From NCBI GenBank assembly GCA_018221175.1, contig JAAOYE010000002.1:1-11734 (forward strand): a stretch of DNA of 11,734 nucleotides, written 5' to 3'. The notes below the pieces were generated by a model, which worked only from the letters and a program-made list of their open reading frames with translations, did not search any database and was not told where the DNA came from. Each line of letters starts with the position of its first letter. The stretch's first letter is position 1. Source of the stretch: Candidatus Woesearchaeota archaeon. Lineage in GTDB: Archaea; Nanobdellota; Nanobdellia; Woesearchaeales; BM511. This document shows positions 5,635-11,734 of the stretch, in pieces. A program made the position numbers and the translations under genes.

Positions 5635-6207
5635 ATGGGATTTGTGGAAATGATTAGAACACTTGAAAGCTATGGGATATCTGACGTATTGCTTCCATTC
5701 ATACTAATATTTACTATTGTTTTTGCAGTACTTCAAAAAACAAAAGTGCTTGGAGATGGAAGAAAAAACTTTAATGTAGTAATCGCGCTTGTAATGTCGC
5801 TTGCAGTAATAATTCCTCATGTCCTAAATAAGTACCCTCCAGGATCAGATGTAGTTGACATAATGAACAAAGCACTCCCAAATGTCTCCTTAGTGCTTGT
5901 AGCAATACTAATGGTTTTAATAATGGCTGGCGTGTTTGGCCACAATATTAACCTTGCAGGAGCAAGTCTTGGCGGATGGATAACAATTATTGGAATCTTT
6001 GGCGTAGTCGCGATTTTTGGAAGCGCAGCAGGATGGAACATGTTTGGCTGGATAAGAATTAACGAAGATGTAAGAAACCTGGTAGTCATTATCCTTGTCT
6101 TTGGTGTAATAATAGGATTTATCACAAGGGAAACCCCAGGCGATAAAGCAGAAGGTATGTTTAATAAACTTGGAGACTCAGTAAAAAGTTTGCTTGGCAA
6201 ACCCTAA
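5635..6207 (+). CDS. Five-TM membrane protein, second of a tandem triplet
   Basis: A 190-residue protein clearly related to the preceding one: the N-terminus FVEMIRTLESYGISDVLLPF aligns with FREMIEFMDRIGVYDVILPF, followed by QKTKVLG (34-40). Predicted membrane segments lie near 17-35, 47-65, 82-102, 113-131 and 148-164. Before TM3 an asparagine-containing motif (MNKALPNVSL) matches INEAMANVVL in the first protein. Loops are shorter than in the paralogues, and the tail after TM5 is a short amphipathic helix (MFNKLGDSVKSLLGKP). No enzyme motif is seen. Translation starts at a strong Shine-Dalgarno within the first gene. Function unknown; probably assembles with its paralogues. Confidence 0.85.
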   Translation: MGFVEMIRTLESYGISDVLLPFILIFTIVFAVLQKTKVLGDGRKNFNVVIALVMSLAVIIPHVLNKYPPGSDVVDIMNKALPNVSLVLVAILMVLIMAGVFGHNINLAGASLGGWITIIGIFGVVAIFGSAAGWNMFGWIRINEDVRNLVVIILVFGVIIGFITRETPGDKAEGMFNKLGDSVKSLLGKP

Positions 6208-6225
6208 AAGTTGAAGTGAAAAAAC

Positions 6226-6825
6226 ATGGCAACATTTTTAGATATTTCAGGCTTGAACTTTTTTTCAAGCGTGTTTACATATATCTTAGTATTTGTAGTA
6301 GTCTATGCGCTTTTAACATGGGGAAAAGTCCTTGGCAGCAACAAAGGCATCCATGCGCTGATGTCTGCTGCTATTGCAATACTATTCATGTTCTCAAAAG
6401 ACGCAATCGAAGTGATAAACTTTGTTGTTCCATGGTTTACCATGATGTTTATAGTAATACTTTTGATGCTGATGGCATATTCTCTTTTTAATCCAGGTGG
6501 AGACATATTTGGACTTTTGGTGGGTTCTGGTAAACACAGAGTTGTAATTTATTGGGTTATCATACTCTCAGTTGTTGTTATACTTATTGGACTTGGACGA
6601 ACCTATGGCGAGCGTGTAGGCCCATATCTTGACGAGGAAGGAAACCCTATAGATTCTGATGGAAACATAATCAGCGGTTCAGGGGATAATTTTAGAGGCG
6701 ACGGCTTTACAAACACAGCAGACTGGGAGACAAATGTTGGCGCAACAATATTTCATCCCAAAATGCTTTCAATAATCTTCATACTGTTGCTTGGCACGTT
6801 TACAATACTTCAAATAGCAAGATAG
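6226..6825 (+). CDS. Five-TM membrane protein with a long acidic loop, third of a tandem triplet
   Basis: A 199-residue, more diverged paralogue of the two preceding proteins, with the same plan: TM1 about 13-31, TWGKVLG at 31-37, TM2 43-57, TM3 65-87, TM4 104-123, TM5 179-196. Between TM4 and TM5 is a loop of about 55 residues (124-178) rich in Asp, Gly and Asn (DEEGNPIDSDGNIISGSGD), resembling calcium-binding loops, where the paralogues have about 16-25 residues. The protein stops right after TM5 (LQIAR), without the soluble tails of the others. It starts 18 nt after the second gene with only a weak Shine-Dalgarno (GTGA), and its TAG is 3 nt from the convergent gene's stop. Function unknown. 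Confidence 0.82.
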   Translation: MATFLDISGLNFFSSVFTYILVFVVVYALLTWGKVLGSNKGIHALMSAAIAILFMFSKDAIEVINFVVPWFTMMFIVILLMLMAYSLFNPGGDIFGLLVGSGKHRVVIYWVIILSVVVILIGLGRTYGERVGPYLDEEGNPIDSDGNIISGSGDNFRGDGFTNTADWETNVGATIFHPKMLSIIFILLLGTFTILQIAR

Positions 6826-6828
6826 AAC

Positions 6829-7488
6829 CTATTTTTTCTTAGCTTTAATCTTGTCAGCAACTCTTGAAAGTTCGTTAACGTTTTCTGTGAATGTTGGCAG
6901 AACCTTTTGAAAGACTTTTTCCATTGCTTCAATCTCAGCGCCGACATCCAAAATGTGCTTGTCATACTCGCCGATTTTTCCAACAACTGCATTGTGCAGA
7001 TTGTCAAAGTTTTTTTTCATATCTTCAAATCCCTGCTCCATCTTAGAGATCTTGCTTTCTGTCTTATCCTTCCACTCGGCAATCTTGCTGATATCTTTAA
7101 GTAAATCATTCCACTTCTCGTCAATAAGAGCTTCTACCAAGTCTTCTGTAGAGACTGAGTTTAATTGATTAATATCTGGCGCCCCTTGAGCTGGAGGCGT
7201 TGGCATTTCTGGCAACGGAGGCATGTCTGGTTGTGGTGGACCCTGTTGCTGTGGCTGCATCTGCATAGGATTTGATGGAGGTGAGCCCTGCATTGCTTCT
7301 GGAGGCAGGTTTTCAACACCTCTTTTTGCTTCAGCATGGTTCATAGCGTCAAAAACTTGGGTTTGTGTAAACCCTTCTCTTTGCAGATTTTGAATTATTT
7401 GATTGTTTGAAAGACCTGCAGAACGCATCTCAAGAACTTTATCAGTAGGTATTCCTTGCAGTGGTTTGTTATAGTCTGGCATTGCCAT
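6829..7488 (-). CDS. Coiled-coil protein with N-terminal helical domain and Pro/Gln-rich linker
   Basis: A 219-residue soluble protein in three parts. Residues 15-56 (VLEMRSAGLSNNQIIQNLQR onward) form a small helical module reminiscent of UBA-like or helix-turn-helix folds. Residues 61-104 are a Pro/Gln/Met-rich linker likely to be disordered. Residues 112-219 are a long predicted coiled coil (DLVEALIDEKWNDLL, then WKDKTESKISKMEQ and KIGEYDKHI) with a Lys-rich end. I know of similar unnamed proteins in DPANN archaea but no function. The start at 7488 has GAGGTAG 9 nt upstream (7504-7498); TGTTTAAAAAG (7518-7508) could also act as a separate TATA box. It follows the 152-residue coiled-coil gene by 46 nt. 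By neighbourhood it may be a cytoplasmic adaptor of the secretion motor, comparable in style to archaellum FlaC/D/E, but homology is not shown. Confidence 0.82.
   Translation of the reverse strand: MAMPDYNKPLQGIPTDKVLEMRSAGLSNNQIIQNLQREGFTQTQVFDAMNHAEAKRGVENLPPEAMQGSPPSNPMQMQPQQQGPPQPDMPPLPEMPTPPAQGAPDINQLNSVSTEDLVEALIDEKWNDLLKDISKIAEWKDKTESKISKMEQGFEDMKKNFDNLHNAVVGKIGEYDKHILDVGAEIEAMEKVFQKVLPTFTENVNELSRVADKIKAKKK
6832..6837 (+). terminator. Possible oligo-T terminator of the membrane-protein operon
   Basis: A run of six T on the plus strand begins 7 nt after the third membrane-protein stop, within the end of the convergent gene. Archaeal RNA polymerase can terminate at such T-tracts without a hairpin. 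T-runs are common in this AT-rich DNA, so support is modest. Confidence 0.3.
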
Positions 7489-7534
7489 AATGATTTACTA
7501 CCTCAAAACTTTTTAAACATTTCGATTACTAGGC

Positions 7535-7993
7535 TTATTTACTCTTTTTTTCTTTGATATATTCTCTTATTAAGGAAATAGCTTCTTTTTCAGTGAGAAA
7601 TTTCATTGGTTCCCACATGTCCACATATTTTTGCAAGACCTTTAGCTCATGCTTAGAAGCCATTTCTTTGATTTCTGATGAAAACATTTCAATTTTTTGT
7701 CGCATCTCTTCAACATTAAGTTTTAGTTCATGAATGTCTGAGACTACAAGCTTAATTTGTGTAAAAAGATTGTTTGTGTCGTCTATAATGTTTTGGTCAG
7801 AGACTTGAATTTTTTTTCTTAGCGTAGAGTATCTTTCTTCAATCATCCTAAGTGACCTTGAAATCGAACCGAGTTTCTCGCTGATTTTTTGGAGCTCCGG
7901 ATCTATTTTTTGGTGCTTTGAGCCGTCTTGTTGTAATGGGTCTAATACCTTAGGTTGAGCGTCTTTTACCTCTTTTTTTTGTTCTGGGTCCAT
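7535..7993 (-). CDS. Coiled-coil protein, FlaC/D/E-like in style
   Basis: A 152-residue soluble protein: a charged N-terminus of about 30 residues, a long predicted coiled coil (about 31-115, ISEKLGSISRSLRMIEER through MRQKIEMFSSEIKEM), and a compact C-terminal element at 119-148 with VDMWEPMKFLTEKEAISLI. The W-P-M-F-x-T arrangement (Trp127, Pro129, Met130, Phe132, Thr134) looks like a binding motif. There are no membrane segments. Archaellum accessory proteins FlaC/D/E are also short coiled-coil proteins near the FlaI ATPase, so a similar scaffold role is plausible, but I see no clear homology. The start at 7993 has GGAAG (8002-7998) upstream and a TATA box about 36 nt away. First gene of a two-gene minus operon, divergent from the ATPase. 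Confidence 0.82.
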   Translation of the reverse strand: MDPEQKKEVKDAQPKVLDPLQQDGSKHQKIDPELQKISEKLGSISRSLRMIEERYSTLRKKIQVSDQNIIDDTNNLFTQIKLVVSDIHELKLNVEEMRQKIEMFSSEIKEMASKHELKVLQKYVDMWEPMKFLTEKEAISLIREYIKEKKSK

Positions 7994-8022
7994 TTTTCTT
8001 CCTTTCTGACTAAAAATAGTAA

Positions 8023-8035
8023 GTTATTTAAATCT
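8023..8035 (-). promoter_or_regulatory. TATA box of the coiled-coil operon, flanked by a short inverted repeat
   Basis: The minus strand reads AGATTTAAATAAC, with a predicted start near 8003 and a leader of about 10 nt. GTAAG (8019-8023) and CTTAC (8034-8038) flank the box as inverted 5-bp arms, a possible but weak site for a repressor that would cover the TATA box. Confidence 0.55.
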
Positions 8036-8052
8036 TACATAACAAGATTTGT

Positions 8053-8105
8053 GTATATAATAATAAACTTTACGATTAGAAATTATGTCTTTTACAAAAG
8101 GGGTG
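8053..8105 (+). promoter_or_regulatory. Promoter and Shine-Dalgarno of the secretion ATPase operon
   Basis: GTATATAAT (about 8053-8061) is a TATA box predicting a start near 8084. GGGGTG (8100-8105) sits 4 nt before the ATG at 8110 as a G-rich Shine-Dalgarno. So this operon has a leader of about 26 nt, unlike the leaderless genes elsewhere in the window. The box is only about 20 bp from the divergent coiled-coil TATA box, so the two promoters may be controlled together. Confidence 0.5.
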
Positions 8106-8109
8106 GGCA

Positions 8110-10413
8110 ATGCTATTTAGAGATGATGAAAAAGCTTTCGAGTCTGAGATTGTTAGGCAGGGAGAAGACAATATCTTAAAATTTGACTGCGAAAGAATGC
8201 ATGATCTGCCGTCAATAGAAGATAATCCTATATTTATGGCAAGAGTTATTGAGAAGCTCGCAGAGTCTCCAAATGTCACAAAAATCGTTTTCTCGCAGAA
8301 AAGAGAATATGAATATGACTATGACCAGACTAGGATGCTTGTAGAAATCGCGGGGCTTTATAAGAAAATCCTAAAAGAAAAAGATGTTTATTCATATCAA
8401 AACCTGAATTTTTTCAATCCTCGCCTTACAGATCAATGGTTTACAGAGCTTCAAGGATTATTATACAACACACTAAAATCAGACCCGATCGGCTCATTTG
8501 TCGAGCTTAAAAGAATAATTCGAAGAGAAAGCATACTGCAGGAAAAATCAGTAGATGAGGTCGAAGTACGTGCTAGAAGCAGGTACATATCTCTTTTGAC
8601 ATATGTTCAAAAACAGCTTGAAAATACAAGGCTTATCACAATAGCACAACCTTATCTTGCCGGTTACAGGCCTGAAAAACGCGATGCTTATCGAAAAATA
8701 TTTTCTCCGCTTATAAAACCAGATTTTATGTATACAAAAATCATGGCGCAATACCCAAAAGGGGCTGATGAGATTGCAAGCTACATAATAGGAGACAGTA
8801 CAGAAATCACAGTGTTCAACCTTCCAGACAGCGTGCAAACACTCTATCATGTAATCCCTCCTGAATTTAAGCTTTCAGAAGAAAAATATGAGATACTTGA
8901 CATTGCAAGAAATATCTTGGCAGAACACAAGCCTAAAAAAAGCGACTTTGTAGATCCAAAAAGGATGAGAGAAGTCTTTATGAATGTTGGACGCGACCTA
9001 ATAGAAGAACTTTCAAGCTACAGGGGCATCAAGCTGCGAGAAAAAGAAATCACAGAGCTTACAAGCATTCTTGTAAGATACACAGTAGGGTTTGGGCTTA
9101 TCGAAGTTCTCCTAATGGATGAAGATATGCAGGATGTGAGTGTGAACAGTCCCTATGGCAGTACGCCGATGTATATTGTTCATGGCAAGTTCAATGACTG
9201 TGTTACAAATATTATTCCAACAAGCACTGAGTCAGAAAGCTGGGCGTCAAAGCTAAGGCTAATTTCTGGAAGACCGCTCGACGAGGCAGACCCAATACTT
9301 GACACAGAACTTGTTTTGCCAGGCGCAAACACAAGAGTATCAGTCATAACAGAACCACTTGACCCATCAGGCATCGCGTTTAGCTTTAGGAGACACCGTG
9401 ACAAGCCGTGGACGCTTCCTCTTTTTATAAAAAACAAGATGATTAACACTCTTGCTGCAGGCCTTATTAGTTTTCTTGTTGATGGCACAAGAACATTGTT
9501 GATTGCAGGAACAAGATCTTCAGGTAAATCTTCGTTTTTGACATCTGTAATGGTTGAGATTATGAGAAGATACAGGATAATAACAATAGAGGACACGCTT
9601 GAACTTCCAGTGTTTCAATTAAACAAGCTCGGATTTAATATTCAGTCAATGAAGGTCGCAAGCGCGCTTGCGCGAGAAACAGGCGAGATGAGCGCGTCAG
9701 ATGGAATCAGAAGCACTCTGCGACTTGGGGATTCATCCTTGATTGTTGGGGAAGTTAGAAGCACAGAGGCAAAAGCGCTCTATGAGGCGATGAGAGTAGG
9801 CGCCGCGGCAAATGTTGTTGCAGGGACAATTCACGGAGACTCCCCATACGGCATATTTGACAGGGTTGTAAATGATATTGGTGTTCCAAAAACCTCATTT
9901 AAAGCAACAGATGTGATTATCGTTGCAAATCCTATAAAAACAGCTGATGGTATAAGCAAAGTTAGAAGAATAACCCAGATAACTGAAGTAAGAAAGACTT
10001 GGGAAAACGACCCGCTGCTAGAAAATGGCTTTGTTGATCTTATGAGGTATGATGCAAAGACTGACCAGCTTGAACCGACTGATGAACTGATAAATGGGGA
10101 TAGTGAAGTCCTAAAAATTATCGCTTCAAACATTCCAGAATTTGCCGGGAACTGGGAAGCTTTATGGAATAATATTTTGCTTCGTGCAAAGACAAAAGCC
10201 ACTCTTGTCGAGTATGCTAAAAAACAAGGAGACGAAGAATTGTTAGAGGCAGATTTTGTGATTAAGACCAATGACATGCTGCACTTAATTATTGGAAAAG
10301 TAAAAGAACAGGGCAAGGAAGTTGATAATGACAAGGTTTTCTTTGAGTGGGAGGATTGGCTGAAAAAAGAGATTGCAAAAAAGAAACTCTCGACAAGAGT
10401 TGTGGAAACCTGA
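8110..10413 (+). CDS. Type II/IV secretion system ATPase, FlaI/TadA-like
   Basis: Cytoplasmic hexameric ATPase that would power a type IV pilus-like or secretion machine (T2SSE family). Motifs in order in the C-terminal half: the SGRPLDEADPIL region, arginines 427-430 (FRRHR), Walker A GTRSSGKSS (467-475, Lys473), Asp box ITIEDTLE (Glu494, Asp495), Walker B SLIVGEVRS (Glu548), His box GTIHGD (His575). Ser replaces Thr after the Walker lysine, which the family tolerates. At 767 residues it is much longer than archaellar FlaI (about 550). The first 290 or so residues are a charged domain I cannot assign, and a tail of about 110 residues follows the ATPase core. The start is supported by a TATA box and a G-rich Shine-Dalgarno. 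It ends 4 nt before the platform-protein gene, so they are probably co-translated. No pilin or prepilin peptidase is visible nearby, so the machine type is open. Confidence 0.93.
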   Translation: MLFRDDEKAFESEIVRQGEDNILKFDCERMHDLPSIEDNPIFMARVIEKLAESPNVTKIVFSQKREYEYDYDQTRMLVEIAGLYKKILKEKDVYSYQNLNFFNPRLTDQWFTELQGLLYNTLKSDPIGSFVELKRIIRRESILQEKSVDEVEVRARSRYISLLTYVQKQLENTRLITIAQPYLAGYRPEKRDAYRKIFSPLIKPDFMYTKIMAQYPKGADEIASYIIGDSTEITVFNLPDSVQTLYHVIPPEFKLSEEKYEILDIARNILAEHKPKKSDFVDPKRMREVFMNVGRDLIEELSSYRGIKLREKEITELTSILVRYTVGFGLIEVLLMDEDMQDVSVNSPYGSTPMYIVHGKFNDCVTNIIPTSTESESWASKLRLISGRPLDEADPILDTELVLPGANTRVSVITEPLDPSGIAFSFRRHRDKPWTLPLFIKNKMINTLAAGLISFLVDGTRTLLIAGTRSSGKSSFLTSVMVEIMRRYRIITIEDTLELPVFQLNKLGFNIQSMKVASALARETGEMSASDGIRSTLRLGDSSLIVGEVRSTEAKALYEAMRVGAAANVVAGTIHGDSPYGIFDRVVNDIGVPKTSFKATDVIIVANPIKTADGISKVRRITQITEVRKTWENDPLLENGFVDLMRYDAKTDQLEPTDELINGDSEVLKIIASNIPEFAGNWEALWNNILLRAKTKATLVEYAKKQGDEELLEADFVIKTNDMLHLIIGKVKEQGKEVDNDKVFFEWEDWLKKEIAKKKLSTRVVET

Positions 10414-10417
10414 TAAA

Positions 10418-11734
10418 ATGGCAGATGATAAAGGCGGCGACAAGTTTGAAAGTCTTTCTGAAAAATACATGCACAAATTAAGAGCTGACCTTGAAGAAAA
10501 GAAAGATGAAAAGCAGGCAGAAAACATGGCTGCTGGCGGCCCTGCCCAAAAAATTACTTCTGCTGAATATCAAAGCTTTAAAGAGGAGTATCTTCCAAGA
10601 CACATGAGTCTTTATGAAAACGCATGCAACTGGTCCGAGAAAATATTAAAGATTAAGCCTGACAAAAAAAAAGAGGAGAAAATCCAGGAATCTATAGACA
10701 TAACGCATCTAAACATCACGCCGACTGGCGCTGTGAGTTTTTCTATTCTTGTCCCATTACTTATTATTACTTTTGGCTCGGTGCTTGGTTACCTTATACC
10801 TAATTTAATACTTAATCCAGACACGCCAGAGCTTTTTTTTGTGTTCTTTTTTGTTTTCCTTGGAATTATTATGATGCCAGCACTTTCAAGGCTTCCAGAG
10901 TTTTTGGCAAATAACTGGCGGCTAAAATCGTCAAACCAGATGGTACTCTCTGTTTTTTACATCGTGACTTATATGAGGCACACATCAAACCTGGAGCTTG
11001 CAATTGAGTTTGCTTCGCGGCACCTTGCGCCGCCGCTTTCTTTGGACTTAAAAAAGATTTTGTGGAATGTCGAGACTGAAAAATTTGAGTCTATGAAAGA
11101 GTCTTTGGATGATTATCTTGAGACATGGCGAAAATGGAACATGGAGTTCATCGAGTCTATACATCTTATTGAGTCTTCGCTTTATGAATCCAGTGAAGAG
11201 AGAAGGATTAACGCTTTAGATAAAGCGCTTAGTGTGATGCTTGAAGAGACTTATGAGAAAATGCTTCACTATGCACATAACCTAAAAAGCCCTATTACCA
11301 TGCTTCATATGCTTGGAATAATTCTTCCAATCCTGGGGCTTGTTATACTGCCTCTTGTGGTTTCATTCATGGAGGGTGTTAAGTGGTATCATCTTGCCAT
11401 GATATACAATGTGGCGCTTCCAATAGGTGTTTTTTATCTTGGGAAAGTTATACTTTCAAGTCGGCCTACAGGCTATGGAGAATCGGATATTTCTGAAGAC
11501 AATCCAGAGCTAAAAAAATTTAGAAATGTTCTTTTTAAAATCGGAAAATCTGAAATCGGGATTTCTCCTGCATACTTTGCCGTTTTTGTTGGTGTTTTAT
11601 TTATGCTAATTGGTTTGAGCCCTATAATAATTCATCAGATTAATCCTGATTTTGACCTTGCACTTTTTGGCGGCGATGCCGAGGGCAACGGCGCTTTTGT
11701 GCTTCTTGGCTATAAGCCAGACCCTGCTGACAAC
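10418..11734 (+). CDS. T2SSF/TadC-FlaJ-like membrane platform protein, 3' end cut by window
   Basis: Open for 439 codons from the ATG at 10418 to the window end; the stop lies outside. The first 100 or so residues are soluble and highly charged (EEKKDEKQAEN). Predicted membrane segments lie near 105-129 and 139-156. A cytoplasmic helical region at 176-290 (FYIVTYMRHTSNLELAIEFA, then long acidic helices) is typical of the T2SSF/TadC fold, and further segments lie near 294-317, 326-346 and 384-405. In type IV filament systems this protein is the membrane platform that the ATPase turns or pushes against. It is placed directly after the ATPase with a 4-nt gap and no clear Shine-Dalgarno, indicating coupled translation. 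FlaJ, TadC and PilC types cannot be told apart here; the pairing with the ATPase is secure. Confidence 0.88.
   Translation, partial: MADDKGGDKFESLSEKYMHKLRADLEEKKDEKQAENMAAGGPAQKITSAEYQSFKEEYLPRHMSLYENACNWSEKILKIKPDKKKEEKIQESIDITHLNITPTGAVSFSILVPLLIITFGSVLGYLIPNLILNPDTPELFFVFFFVFLGIIMMPALSRLPEFLANNWRLKSSNQMVLSVFYIVTYMRHTSNLELAIEFASRHLAPPLSLDLKKILWNVETEKFESMKESLDDYLETWRKWNMEFIESIHLIESSLYESSEERRINALDKALSVMLEETYEKMLHYAHNLKSPITMLHMLGIILPILGLVILPLVVSFMEGVKWYHLAMIYNVALPIGVFYLGKVILSSRPTGYGESDISEDNPELKKFRNVLFKIGKSEIGISPAYFAVFVGVLFMLIGLSPIIIHQINPDFDLALFGGDAEGNGAFVLLGYKPDPADN

Noticed and set aside
9180..9596. Minus-strand open frame inside the ATPase gene
   Set aside because: It lies opposite the conserved ATPase core, has low-complexity content and no ribosome-binding site; it is a by-product of the real gene.
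1..11734. CRISPR array, insertion sequence or transposase
   Set aside because: No regularly spaced repeats, terminal inverted repeats with a transposase, or target-site duplications were seen.

Overview
The window reads as the genome of an archaeon, most likely a small-genome DPANN lineage (Woesearchaeota/Pacearchaeota/Aenigmarchaeota-like). The support is an archaeal-type threonyl-tRNA synthetase with its own N-terminal editing domain, an archaeal translin-family protein, a FlaI/TadA-type secretion ATPase followed by a TadC/FlaJ-type membrane protein, AT-rich DNA, and archaeal TATA boxes (TTTAAATA / TTTATAAA) lying 25-30 nt ahead of start codons, which implies leaderless or very short-leader transcripts. 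The exact lineage cannot be fixed from the sequence alone.

Layout. Positions 1-208 carry no convincing gene but include a GC-rich extended stem-loop (64-116) and an inverted repeat that overlaps the end of thrS. thrS (minus strand) runs from 2086 to 209. A divergent promoter region (2087-2265) separates it from a plus-strand gene for an 81-residue unknown protein, which overlaps tail-to-tail by a few bases with the next block. That block (4851 to 2508) is a compact minus-strand operon: translin-like RNA-binding protein, a 21-codon micro-ORF, an M29/AmpT-like metallopeptidase, and a UlaG/UPF0173-like metallo-beta-lactamase-fold hydrolase that may be made from two starts, one with a lipoprotein signal.

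From 4924 to the right edge the window holds what looks like one functional neighbourhood. Three tandem, mutually similar five-TM membrane proteins (5037-6825, plus strand) converge on two minus-strand coiled-coil proteins (7993-6829). These in turn diverge from a plus-strand pair made of a 767-residue secretion ATPase and a T2SSF/TadC-type polytopic protein cut by the window end. The ATPase and platform protein form the motor core of a type IV filament or secretion machine. No pilin, prepilin peptidase or archaellin is visible, so the adjacent triplet of membrane proteins and the coiled-coil pair are candidate lineage-specific parts of that machine. This link rests on proximity and is an inference.

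The most interesting items are: the membrane-protein triplet beside a type IV motor; the two-start hydrolase; the micro-ORF in frame with the peptidase gene; and two palindromes at the same distance upstream of two TATA boxes.
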